64,000 nt of DNA from assembly GCA_016704305.1 (NCBI GenBank), contig JADJAL010000006.1:124001-188000 (forward strand), written 5' to 3'. Position numbers and translations under genes: made by a program. The notes beneath the pieces were generated by a model. The model worked only from the letters and a program-made list of their open reading frames with translations, was not told where the DNA came from and searched no databases. Below are positions 8,665 through 18,236 of the stretch, piece after piece. Source of the stretch: Haliea sp. GTDB taxonomy: Bacteria > Pseudomonadota > Gammaproteobacteria > Pseudomonadales > Halieaceae. Numbering within the stretch: position 1 is the first letter of the stretch; every line of letters starts with the position of its first letter.

Positions 8665-9848
8665 CTAGCGATTGCGCCCGAGCCGTTCATGCGCATCCAC
8701 CCACTCGTTGGTACGTGTCTCCTTGTCGATCTTGGCGGCCGCGCCCAGTGAGAGTTCTCCGGCCAGCGTCAGCGCCGCGGCAATTTCCGCCAGTTTCAGC
8801 GCTTTGCCAGGACCGAAGCAGTCCATGATCTGCAGGCATTCGCGCTGCGTTGGCAGCGCGGTGCCGCCGCCGTAGGTAGCGAGGATCAGCGCCGGCAGCG
8901 TGATGGAAAAGTAGTAATCGCCATCGCGGGTCACCTTGTTGTAGGTGGTGCACTGGTTGGACTCGCCGATATTGGCGATATCCTGTCCGGTCGCCAGGTA
9001 CAGCGCGGCGAGACCGTTTGCAGGGTGGGCGGCGTTGTTGGAGGAGTTCGAGAGAAAGGCGCTCAGGGTGCTGATGCTCTGGCCGTAGTGCATCTGCTGC
9101 GGGGAGATGCGCAGGTTGTTTAGCATCACGTCGCGCGGAATGGTGATCTCGGCGGTGACGCGCCTGCCGCGCCCCTTGAGCATATTCACCGACGAGGTCT
9201 TTTTCTCGGTATCAAAATTGCCCGACAGCAAATAGTGGGACAGCCCCTTGAATTCCTTGTTGATCCACTCGCAGGCGAAGAACGTCGCCTTGCTGGTCAT
9301 ATTCTGTCCGGCGGCGTCTCCCGTGCTGTAATCAAAGCGCGTGAAGACCATGTTGTGCGCGTGGTAGTGCTCGATCTCATTCAGTTTGCCGATCGAGGTC
9401 GTGGATTCCGCCACCGCCTTGATGCGCTCGAAATTCTGATCCAGCCACAGGCCAAAATCCCTGGCCTCGCGGGCGCTGGGAAAAACAAACACCGGCGCGC
9501 GCTGCATGGCCTCGCCCGAGACTGTCGTGATCACGCCGCCGCTTTCGCGGATCACACGCATGCCGCGGTTGTAACTGGCCAGCATGGTGCCCTCGACAGT
9601 GGCCATGGGCACGTGAACTCACCTTTGGCATGTTCACCGTTGATCAGCAGCGGACCCGCGAGACCAATCGGCACCTGGGCAACGCCAAACAGATTCTCAA
9701 TATTGCCGGACATCGTGGCCGGGTCGAAGGAAAACTGTTTCGTGTGGTCCAGCTTGGCCGGCGTGTTTTCTTCAATGAATTGCTGGCGCTCCTTGATGAT
9801 CTCAAGGCTGTAATCGTCGTCGTTCGAGCGCGGAATTTTTTTGCTCAT
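8665..9848 (-). pseudogene. HMG-CoA reductase, interrupted by one frameshift
   Basis: Two frames together give about 394 residues. The N-terminal part (9848 down to about 9616) contains the ENTPA and FGVAQVPIGLAGPLLINGEH region. The frame must then gain one base at about 9613-9617 (ACGTGCCC), where GEFT should continue as VPMATVEGT. The rest (to 8665) has the family features TGDAAGQNM, SKATFFACEW (a lysine in the SDKK region), GGGTALPTQRECL and a late histidine (AHERLGRNR). The enzyme reduces HMG-CoA to mevalonate, so it implies mevalonate-pathway isoprenoid metabolism or HMG-CoA use. Both halves look under selection, so a sequencing error or very recent mutation is likely. Upstream, 9849-9991 holds nothing recognisable. 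Confidence 0.8.
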
Positions 9849-9991
9849 GCGGGATGTCTCGCAAATGATAAGGCGTTGAAATTACGCGGTTAGGCTGCGT
9901 GGGTCAATCCGTGGAGCATGTTAAAGGGGATGGCACTAGTGGTGATCTCACGATAGTCGGCGCTCTGGCCTGTTGAGCAGGGTGACCTTTC

Positions 9992-10066
9992 GGGTTCGGG
10001 CGGCCGGGCAGCGTATTCGCTCGCCTCCCCGATACTCGCGAACGAATACGCTGCCGCCCAAACCCT
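9992..10066. repeat. Nested palindromic repeat, copy 1 (inverted)
   Basis: Arms at about 9992-10019 and 10042-10066 are complementary over the core CAGCGTATTCG and on into GGGCGGC, with a small CGG insertion in the left arm. The roughly 22-base centre is almost the reverse complement of the centre of copy 2, with one difference. It lies in the 437-bp gap between HMG-CoA reductase and recQ, which otherwise holds no gene. Confidence 0.8.
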
Positions 10067-10116
10067 CGTTTCGCACCATCGACCGAATCATTGTCGCATC
10101 GACTTGTCGGGATCAA

Positions 10117-10189
10117 GGCTCTGGCCGGGACAGCGTATTCGTTCGCGAGTATCGGGGAAGCGAGCGAATACGCTGTCCCGGCCAGAGCC
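10117..10189. repeat. Nested palindromic repeat, copy 2
   Basis: A perfect 25-bp inverted repeat (10117-10141 and 10165-10189) separated by 23 bases. As RNA it would form a very stable hairpin. Its sequence matches copy 1 in opposite orientation over about 56 bases, so the two copies together form a larger inverted repeat of the REP/BIME kind. There is no T tract, so it is not a simple terminator. Confidence 0.85.
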
Positions 10190-10285
10190 GAAAGTTGGCA
10201 GGATCACTGCAAGCGTGAACACATCGGCCTAGGCACCGAGGGAACATTCTATTGTGAGAGCACACCTCCGCCAGTGTCATTGGGG

Positions 10286-12098
10286 CTACAGGTACTCATT
10301 GATCACCCGCAGGAACGCAGCGCCGTACTTGTCCAGCTTGCGCTCACCCACGCCCGTGATTCGCCCGAATTCCAGCGGCGTGCGCGGCTGGAGCGCGCAC
10401 ATCTCCTTCAGGCTGCGATCGTGGAAAATTACATACGGGGGAACACCCTGTTCCTCGGCCAGCAGGCGCCGGCATTCGCGCAAGGCCTCCCACAGGCCGA
10501 CATCGACGTCGGCGGGCAGCGCCGTCCGGGTTTGCTGTCTGGCGACTTTTTTGCCACCCTTGTGCCCGATCGCCTTGCCTGCATCGCGACGCAGTTCAAT
10601 CGTCTGCTGTGCGCGCAGCAGCGGACGGCATTTTTCCTCCAGGCGCAGCGCGCCGAATTGCGCGAGATCCACGCTCAGGTAGCCGCGGGCTACCAGTTGC
10701 CGGAAGACGGAACGCCATTGCGCGTTATCCAACTCCTTGCCCACGCCGTGGGTGGGCAGGTGCTGGTGGTTGAATTGCAGGATCTTGTCGGTCTGCGCGC
10801 CCAGCAATACGTCGATCAGGTGCGTGACGCCGAAGCGCTGGCCGGTGCGGTACACGACGCTGAGGGCCTTGCGCGCGGCCTCGGTGCCATCCCAGGTGTC
10901 CACCGGCTCCAGGCAGGTATCGCAGTTGCCGCAGGGCTGCGCCAGGGTGTCACCGAAGTAGCTCAGCAAACTCACGCGGCGGCAGGTGGTGATCTCGCAC
11001 AAGCCCAGCATGGCATTCAGCCTGTGTTGTTCCGCGCGTTTGTGTTCCTCGCTGCCCTCGGAGGACGCCATCATCTGGCGCAACTTGATGACATCCTGCA
11101 AGCCGTAAATCATCCATGCGTCCGCCGGCTCTCCATCGCGACCGGCACGCCCGGTTTCCTGATAATAGGACTCCACGGTTTTGGGCATATCCAGATGCGC
11201 CACGAACCGCACATCCGGTTTGTCGATGCCCATGCCGAACGCAATGGTGGCGACCACGATCACGCTTTCCTCGCGCAAAAATCTTGCCTGGTGATGCGCG
11301 CAGGGTTGCGGGCAGGCCGGCGTGGTAGGGCAGGGCATTGAATCCCTGCGCCTGCAGCCAGTGTGCGATTTCCTCTGTTTTGTTGCGAGACAGGCAATAC
11401 ACGATACCCGCATCCTCCGCGTGTTCCTCCTTGAGGAAGCGCAGTAATTGTGCTCGCGGGTTCGTTTTTAGCGCAATGCGGTAACGGATGTTCGGTCGAT
11501 CGAAGCCGGCGATGAACTGCCGTGCGCCGGCCAGGTCCAGCCGCATGATGATCTCCGCGCGGGTGCGTTCATCCGCCGTAGCGGTGAGAGCGATGCGCGG
11601 GATTGCAGGAAAGCGCTCATGCAACAGGCTCAACTGCAAGTAGTCGGCGCGGAAGTCATGGCCCCACTGGGAGACGCAATGTGCTTCATCTATCGCGAAC
11701 AGGGCGATGGAGGACTGCTCCAGCAGTGCCAGGCAGCGCTCCTGAGTCAGGCGTTCCGGTGCGATATAAAGCAGGTCCAGTTGCCCACCCAGCAGCGCCC
11801 GTTCCACGTCGCGCGCTTCGCCTGCATCGAGTGTCGAGTTCAGGTAACTCGCACGCACCCCCAGTTGTCGCATCGCGCTGACCTGATCCTGCATCAACGC
11901 GATCAGCGGCGAGATCACGATGCCGCAGCCGGGGCGGGCGAGGGCGGGGATCTGGTAGCAGAGGGATTTCCCGCCACCGGTAGGCATCAGCACCAGCGCG
12001 TCGCCGCCGGCGATCACGGTCTGGATGATGTCGTCCTGCGGGTCGCGAAAGGATTCGTAACCAAAGACGGATTGAAGTATCTGCTGTGCATTGTTCAT
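10286..12098 (-). pseudogene. recQ: ATP-dependent DNA helicase RecQ, interrupted by a 2-bp loss
   Basis: About 604 residues when repaired, close to E. coli RecQ (609). The N-terminal part has motif I PTGGGKSLCYQ, the DEAH box IDEAHCVSQWGHDFR and the aromatic-rich loop. The C-terminal part has FGMGIDKPDVRFV, QETGRAGRDG, the zinc-binding cysteines (CEITTCRR, CGNCDTC), winged helix and HRDC domain. The frames switch at about 11296-11303, where one GC unit of a GC repeat appears to be missing (LRA should continue HHQARFL). RecQ unwinds DNA in recombination and fork repair. Both parts are well conserved, so an assembly error or very recent lesion is likely. Confidence 0.88.
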
Positions 12099-12191
12099 CG
12101 CGCGGCAGTATACCCCAGCACTGCCTGTGTCGCGGCACAGTCGAGCGCAGTTGATGCAATTGCGCTGCGGCCATGGATGATTGCGCTGCCG

Positions 12192-14511
12192 CTAGTATGC
12201 GTTGAGCTCCGCGATTTGCTCCTTGAAATAGCCCGGTGCCAGTAAGTCCTTCAATTCCGCAAAAGGCACCGGCTTGCTGAACAGGTATCCCTGGATAACA
12301 CTCGCACCATTGCTGCGCAAAAAGTGGTATTGCTCGCGGGTTTCCACGCCCTCGGCCACCAGTTGCAGGCGCATGCTCCTGGCCATCGCGATAATCGCGA
12401 TCACCAGGCTGGCGTCGTTCTGGCTCTTGTCAAAATCGATGACGAAACTGCGGTCGATTTTGAGTTCGTCCAGCGGAAAGCGACTGAGATAGCTCAGCGA
12501 TGAGTAACCGGTGCCAAAATCATCGATGGAGAGTTGCACGCCCAGTTCCTTGAGATGGGTCAACGCGCGCAGGGTAGCCTCCTTGTCGTCCATCATGATG
12601 CCTTCGGTCAGTTCCAGTTGCAGGCGCATGGGCCGCAGCCCCGTCGCTGCCAACACCTCGGAAACGCGCTTGATGAAGCTTTGGTTGAACTGCAGCGCGG
12701 AGACGTTGACCGATACCTTTGGCAGTTCCCGGCCCAGTGCCTGCAGCTCCACCATCTGGCGACAGGCCTCGTGCAGGCCCCATTCGCCCAGCGCGCCGAT
12801 CAAGCCCATCTCTTCCGCCAGTGGAATAAATTTGAACGGCGGGATTATGCCAAGTTCGGGGTGCTGCCAGCGCATCAGAGCTTCTGCCCCCGTCACTGTG
12901 CCCGTCAATGTGTTTACCTGCGGCTGGTAATGTAGCTGCAGTTCCTTGCGCTCAATCGCCCTGCGCAGATCATTTTCCAGTTTCAGTCGTTCCACGCCGG
13001 CAGCATCCATGTTGCTGGTATAGAACATGTATTTATTCCTGCCGGACGTCTTGGCATGGTACATGGCGGTATCGGCCGCCTTGAGCAGGTTTTCGACGGT
13101 GCCGGTGTCGTCCTGGGCGATGGCGATGCCGATACTGGGGGTCACTACCAGGTCATGTCCATCGATGGTGATGGGTTGCGCAAACATGTCAAGCAGGCGT
13201 TGCGCGACTTTGCCTGCCGATTCTGCGCTGTCGAGCTGATTGAGCACTACCGTAAATTCATCCCCGCCGAGGCGTGAGACATCGATGCGTGAACTGGATT
13301 CTATGTAGTGGGCGACGACGTCACTCTCCCGCACGCACCATGTCAGGCGCTTCGCCACCTCGCGCAACAAAAGGTCGCCGGAGCTGTGCCCCAGCGAGTC
13401 ATTAATGCGTTTGAAATTGTCCAGGTCGAGAAACAACAGCGCCAGCATTTCCTTGTTTCGCCTGGCCAGTCTCAGTAGTAGATCCAGTTGTTCGGTAAAC
13501 AGGCGGCGGTTGGGAAGACCCGTCAGGCTATCGTAGTACGCCAGTTGGCGCAGGCGATTCTTGGTTTCCGTGACTTCCTTGACTGCTCGATTCAATTCCT
13601 CATTGCGTTTGGAGAGTTGTGACGTGCGCTCCTCCACCTTCATGCTGAGCAGGTGATGGTCGACCTCCATCTGCGTTTTGTAGGTGTTGAGGCCGCCGAT
13701 GATGGTGTTGAGCAGAACAACGATTTCCTTGAACTCACCGCTGTTCTCCAGCCCTTCCGGCTGCACTGCGGTACCCGATGAAATATCGTCCGCCATGCGT
13801 TTGATGATGGCGAAGGGTGCCGTTATCCTGCGCGTCATGTGCCTGCTGAAAATAATGCAGAGCAGCACGAATGCGACGGCGATTGCCAGTACCGTCGCTA
13901 TCGCGGGCACACTTTCGAGTAGTAACTGCGGGAGGCTGATTCCCAGCTGCACGTAGCCGATCACGTAAACACTGGTGGCCGTGCGTGACGCGGCCAGTGT
14001 GGTGCCGAATGCCGCGCGATCAACATTCTTAAGCAGTGGATTCACCACGGAAAATACTGGAATGGTCAGGTCCAGGATGCGGTCCTGGCCAGGGAGCGGT
14101 GCGGGCTGCTCCGAATCCGTACCGAGGAAGTTGCCGCTATGCGATGTCAGGCTGGTCTCCAGCACAGAGGCGCTGCCCCTTATCTGGTCAAACGGCGCCA
14201 GTGCGTACTCGTGGGTGTCGGCTCGCTGCACTCGGCTGAGTTCCGCCCCACCCTGGTCGCGCGCAACGGCGTAAAGAATGGCGGGCGAGGACTTCAGGAA
14301 ATCCTGAAGTGTTGACCGAAGCTCGTCTTGATCATTGAAATACATCGCCACTTGCAGCTGCGGCTGGCTTTTGCACCAGATTGTCGGACTGTGTTAGAAG
14401 CGCATCCCAGCGCGAGGTGTATTCGCGCTGCAACATGGTTGCCGTGAGTATGCAGCCGGCGGCAACCGCGATGGAAATGACCAGTGCGTTGATCTTGCCA
14501 GCAATCGTCAT
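12192..14511 (-). pseudogene. Membrane GGDEF/EAL c-di-GMP protein, 5' frameshift
   Basis: Repaired length about 772 residues. From the ATG at 14511: a transmembrane helix (NALVISIAVAAGCILTATML), an extracytoplasmic sensor region, a second helix near IATVLAIAVAFVLLCIIF, a HAMP linker, a short coiled coil, GGDEF (RLGGDEF intact) and EAL (GAEALMRW, ELTEGIMMDD, DDFGTGYSSL, LVAEGVET). An extra base in an A4 run at 14369-14372 breaks the frame between VQ and SQPQLQ. An alternative start in the second frame at 14351 would leave a 719-residue protein without the first helix. Both catalytic motifs are intact, so it may make or degrade c-di-GMP, a usual signal for polysaccharide production. Confidence 0.85.
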
Positions 14512-14762
14512 GGGCTTCGGGTTCCGCTCCCTGCGGTGAACGCCACGCCTGCGGCTTCGAGTGCTGCCATGAATTCATCCCCCGGTCTTTGGAAGCAGCG
14601 CCTGGCCAGTTGCCAGACCGCATTTCTTATTTGTACCAACGGCTTTTGAGTCAGCTTTTTTAGCTAAAAACAAGCACTTGCGGGGAAAATAGCATGAGTT
14701 AGTTGAAGCGTGCAATCGAAGATATATGGCAGCAATACCAGACCGGCAGGCAAATGACGAAA

Positions 14763-15032
14763 TCAGTTACTCAAGCGTCGGTCGGGGCGAGAGCGGCGAT
14801 CATTGGCGATCAAAATGCTGTTCACCGTGAGCGGAAAGGCCACTGGTCGACCACTGCGGCGGTCTTTGGGGCTGCGCGCGACCTGCTGACGTGGCTGCGA
14901 TTCATTCCTGTTTCCGCGCGGTTGTCGATGCTCATCGGATACATACGTTCTGGCGGCGACGGTGAACACGTAGGTCGATACTACGATTGCACCAACACCC
15001 AATACGCCGAGGACGATGAGTACCACATCCAT
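14763..15032 (-). CDS. Small single-pass membrane protein with DRR-rich tail
   Basis: About 89 residues from the ATG at 15032; a longer in-frame reading to 15119 is possible. It has one hydrophobic helix at the N-terminus (MDVVLIVLGVLGVGAIVVST), then YVFTVAARTYVSDE and a basic tail with DRR repeats and FPLTVNSILI. The helix plus basic tail layout is not random and I have the impression of a small conserved family in marine gammaproteobacteria, without known function. The 14512-14762 gap upstream of the GGDEF gene shows no other gene. The plus-strand frame over the same bases is a shadow. Confidence 0.5.
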   Translation of the reverse strand: MDVVLIVLGVLGVGAIVVSTYVFTVAARTYVSDEHRQPRGNRNESQPRQQVARSPKDRRSGRPVAFPLTVNSILIANDRRSRPDRRLSN

Positions 15033-15221
15033 GACAAAAAACGCCTGATAGGCCAGAAATACAGAAAGTGCAAAGGACAAGCAAAATCCGCGCCGATTTT
15101 GTGAGTGCTTAAAATACAAGCGCTTGCAGCATGTTAGCGCCGCAAATCAGCGCCAACAACAGGGGAGTTGTATAAATTCCTGACACATTTGGGTTAGCGA
15201 GCATTCAGCCGCTGCTGACTA

Positions 15222-16634
15222 TTATCGGGCACCTTTCCCGAAAAGCACGACCTCCACGGTCCTAAGGGTGACCATCAGGTCCAGAAACAGGCTCTGGTTC
15301 TTGACGTAGTACAGATCAAACTGCAGTTTCTGCCGCGCATCCTCCTCTGAGGCGCCGTACGGGTAACACAGCTGGGCCCAGCCCGTAATACCAGGCTTAA
15401 CCGCGTGCCGGGAGTTGTAATAGGGAATGCGCTCGGCCAGTTGTTGTACAAACTCGGGCCGTTCAGGTCGCGGCCCGATAAAGGCCATCTCGCCGGACAG
15501 GACATTGAATATTTGCGGTAGTTCGTCGATACGTGTTCGGCGAATGAAGGCGCCGACCCGTGTGACCCTGCTGTCATTTACCGTGGCCCATCGCGCTTTG
15601 CCATCCCCTTCGGCGTCAATGCTCATGCTGCGGAACTTGAGGACCTGGAAAGCTTTGCCATTCAGCCCGACGCGCTGCTGGCTAAAAAATACGGGTGCAT
15701 TCAGGCCGTCCTCTATCCAGATAGCCAGCGCCGTTATCAGCATAATGGGCCAGGTTGCGAGCAACAGCACCACACTGGCACAGATATCGAAAGTCCGTTT
15801 GGTGATACTGCTGGACGTGTTGCTGCGCAGGTCCTCGGTCAGCGTCATCCAGCCCGGGGTGGCGAAGTCGACGAGGATTTTGCCTGCTTCCCGCTCAAAA
15901 AAATTCACCAGGTTCATGACTTTGATGCCCTGCAGGCGGCACTTGAAAAACTCTTCCGAAGGTGTCTGGTCGCGTTTGTTGTCCAGCGCCACCACGATTT
16001 GGTCGATCTCTGTTTGTTTAGCGTATTCAGCCAGTGGCTGGCGCAGGTTGATTACCCGCTCACCCGTCACCTTGGGCTCCTCATCATCGACCCGGACGAA
16101 TCCGACTATGGTAAAGCCCTGCCGATCAGTTTTTCGCCGCATGGAACTGGTAATGGTGGAAGCCGCCGATCCCGAACCGTAGACCAGCACCCGGCTCTTG
16201 AACTGTTCCAGGTCTGTCAGGTTGATGAACACGATACGACTGACCAGATTGGCGCTAAAGGACAGTAGTACGGTGTATAACAGTATGCCTCGCCATTGCT
16301 GGACTTCAGGTAGCAGCGAGAAGACCCCTGTGGTCAGCAGGCTGGCTGTCACAAACCCTCCGAGGGTGCGAACCAGAACACCGGACCGGCCTTCGCGCAT
16401 GCGCGGCTCGTAGAGGCCCATCGCAAACAGGCTTAACACGGTAATGAACCCGTAGATCAGCGCACGGTTGGGGAGGTCGGGAAACGAGGTCGGAAAACTG
16501 CCGGGGTGGAGCGAGACAAGGGAATAAATGTAGCTGCCGGCATACAGGGCCAGCACGAAAAGGGCCGCATCCACCAAGGCAAGCCAATAAAACGATGTAT
16601 GAACGTGGTGGTTGAAAACCCTGACCGTAGCCAT
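15222..16634 (-). CDS. PEP-CTERM/XrtA-associated initiating sugar transferase (EpsB type)
   Basis: 470 residues from the ATG at 16634, which has AAGGA at the right distance (a TTG at 16640 is the longer alternative). Four or five N-terminal transmembrane helices are followed by a Rossmann-like region (VLVYGSGSAAS) and a C-terminal bacterial sugar transferase domain (KRTFDICASVVLLL, KFRSM, TRIDELPQIFNVLSGEMAFIGPRPERPEFV, KPGITGWAQL). It transfers a sugar phosphate from a UDP-sugar to undecaprenyl phosphate, starting the repeat unit. It is the first enzyme of the XrtA polysaccharide here and is transcribed separately from the core operon. Confidence 0.92.
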   Translation of the reverse strand: MATVRVFNHHVHTSFYWLALVDAALFVLALYAGSYIYSLVSLHPGSFPTSFPDLPNRALIYGFITVLSLFAMGLYEPRMREGRSGVLVRTLGGFVTASLLTTGVFSLLPEVQQWRGILLYTVLLSFSANLVSRIVFINLTDLEQFKSRVLVYGSGSAASTITSSMRRKTDRQGFTIVGFVRVDDEEPKVTGERVINLRQPLAEYAKQTEIDQIVVALDNKRDQTPSEEFFKCRLQGIKVMNLVNFFEREAGKILVDFATPGWMTLTEDLRSNTSSSITKRTFDICASVVLLLATWPIMLITALAIWIEDGLNAPVFFSQQRVGLNGKAFQVLKFRSMSIDAEGDGKARWATVNDSRVTRVGAFIRRTRIDELPQIFNVLSGEMAFIGPRPERPEFVQQLAERIPYYNSRHAVKPGITGWAQLCYPYGASEEDARQKLQFDLYYVKNQSLFLDLMVTLRTVEVVLFGKGAR

Positions 16635-16640
16635 TCCCAA

Positions 16641-16982
16641 ATCCTTTATACTGCCCTGATCGCAATTTTCACCGTATTAACCTAAAGCGTTGCCGCTGCT
16701 GGGGGTGAAAGGACTTCGATCTCTTGTGATAATTCGCTGTCTGCATGCGTGGACGCGAGATGCTAACTCATTGTTATGCACAACAAATCGCCATACTTAT
16801 CCACAAACCTGCCGATCGAGTAAACAAAGTAGCACGGGTTTTTCGCGCCTGCTGAAAATTCTCCCGGAAATGTGAACTTATTCCCCCTACTGTGTCAGCA
16901 CGCTGTTACATGGGTATTACAGTGCCGTTGTGACGGTGATGGTATGCCAGTTCCGGTAGGGCAGATTGCGCCCATCCTCGCT
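16641..16982. other. 342-bp gap before the sugar transferase
   Basis: No gene is supported. It should hold the promoter of the sugar transferase (minus strand). A TGTCA-N8-TTACA element at 16893-16910 resembles the PrsR-type palindromes described below, but its spacing differs by one and no matching sigma-54 promoter follows. Confidence 0.4.
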
Positions 16983-18236
16983 TCAGACGAGGATTTCCCC
17001 GGGGTAGGGGTGGTTGAGAAAATTGAGCGGACTGGCGGTGAGACCATACGCGCCGGACTGGAACACCACAATCAGGTCACCCGGCGCGGCGCCAGCCGGC
17101 AGTACGACCCTGTGTCCCAGCACATCCAGCGGCGTGCACAGTGGGCCCACGACGTTAACCACCTCGCAGGCATCATCCGCCACCCGATTTCCCAGGCAGA
17201 GGGGATAGTTTTTACGCACCACCTGTCCGAAATTGCCGGAGGCGGCAAGGTGGTGGTGCAGGCCGCCATTGGTAATCAGGAAGGTTTCGCCCCGGGATAC
17301 CTTCCTGTCCACGATCTCGCACACGTACACGCCAGCTTCAGCCACCAGGTAGCGCCCGAGTTCCAGCACAATTTCAGCGCGCGGCAGCTGCACCTTGGCC
17401 GCCGTGACCAGCGCTGCCAAATTAGTGGCAATGGGCGTTATGTCCAGGTGTTCCTCACCGGGAAAGTAAGGTACGCCGAGTCCGCCGCCGATATTCAGCC
17501 AGCGCACCGGTGTGGGAGCGAAGCGGCTGAGGCGAAAGGCGAGTTCGAACGTTTTGGTCTGGGCGTCGATGATGGCCTGGGCGCGCAGGTTCTGGGAACC
17601 ACCGAAAATGTGGAAACCGACAAAGTCGAGTGGCAATGACGCCATTGCCTGCAGCACCGCCGGTACCTGCTCGGCATCAATACCGAACGGCTTGGGGCCG
17701 CTGCCCATTTTCATCCCTGCCGCCTTGAGTTCGAAATCCGGGTTCACGCGGATCGCCACCTGCGGACGTATACCACTCGCCTTGGCCAGCGCGGCGATGC
17801 GCTGCATCTCCCCAACGGACTCGATATTGATGACCACGCCGCCGGCCAGGGCGGCGCTGAGGTCGGTGGCGGATTTGCCCGGGCCCGCGAAACTGATGTT
17901 CGCAGGGGCTATTCCGGTGTCCAGCGCCACTCGCAGTTCGCCCGCGGATGCGACATCCAGCCCATCGGTGAGCGCCGCCAGATGTCGGACCACCTCGGGC
18001 ATGGGATTGGCCTTGATGGCATAGTGCAGGTGAACGTCCGGGGGCAGGGCCTTGCGCAATGCGGCGACCCGGTCGTTGATCACACTGCGGTCATAGGCAT
18101 AGAAGGGCGTTCTGCCTACGGCCCTGGCGACTTCGGTAAGCGGCCGGCCACCGATCTGCAGACAGTTGTCCACGACAGCAAATTGGCGCATCGGCGCATG
18201 CTGTGGCGGCGTCGCCGCGTGAGGGTCGCCGCTCAT
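16983..18236 (-). CDS. PLP-dependent decarboxylase, XrtA system-associated
   Basis: About 417 residues from the ATG at 18236, which overlaps the stop of the acyl-CoA ligase (ATGA). It is a fold-III, alanine-racemase/LysA-like decarboxylase: LHYAIKANPMPEV carries the PLP lysine, GHIFGG-like FHIFGGSQN the phosphate-binding region, NIGGGLGVPY the glycine loop, and a C-terminal beta domain with cysteine (VGPLCTPLD). The family member found in exosortase A loci is thought to act on an amino-acid-derived substrate attached by the neighbouring ligase. The true substrate is unknown. Confidence 0.9.
   Translation of the reverse strand: MSGDPHAATPPQHAPMRQFAVVDNCLQIGGRPLTEVARAVGRTPFYAYDRSVINDRVAALRKALPPDVHLHYAIKANPMPEVVRHLAALTDGLDVASAGELRVALDTGIAPANISFAGPGKSATDLSAALAGGVVINIESVGEMQRIAALAKASGIRPQVAIRVNPDFELKAAGMKMGSGPKPFGIDAEQVPAVLQAMASLPLDFVGFHIFGGSQNLRAQAIIDAQTKTFELAFRLSRFAPTPVRWLNIGGGLGVPYFPGEEHLDITPIATNLAALVTAAKVQLPRAEIVLELGRYLVAEAGVYVCEIVDRKVSRGETFLITNGGLHHHLAASGNFGQVVRKNYPLCLGNRVADDACEVVNVVGPLCTPLDVLGHRVVLPAGAAPGDLIVVFQSGAYGLTASPLNFLNHPYPGEILV

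Noticed and set aside
14648..14664. TCAGCTTTTTT element similar to the PrsR box
   Set aside because: The second half-site differs (AGCTA rather than TTACA) and no sigma-54 promoter or gene follows on the relevant side; the bases also form their own AGCT palindrome.
16893..16910. TGTCA-N8-TTACA upstream of the sugar transferase
   Set aside because: Spacing is one base too long and the nearby GG/GC pair on the minus strand has 11 rather than 10 bases between.
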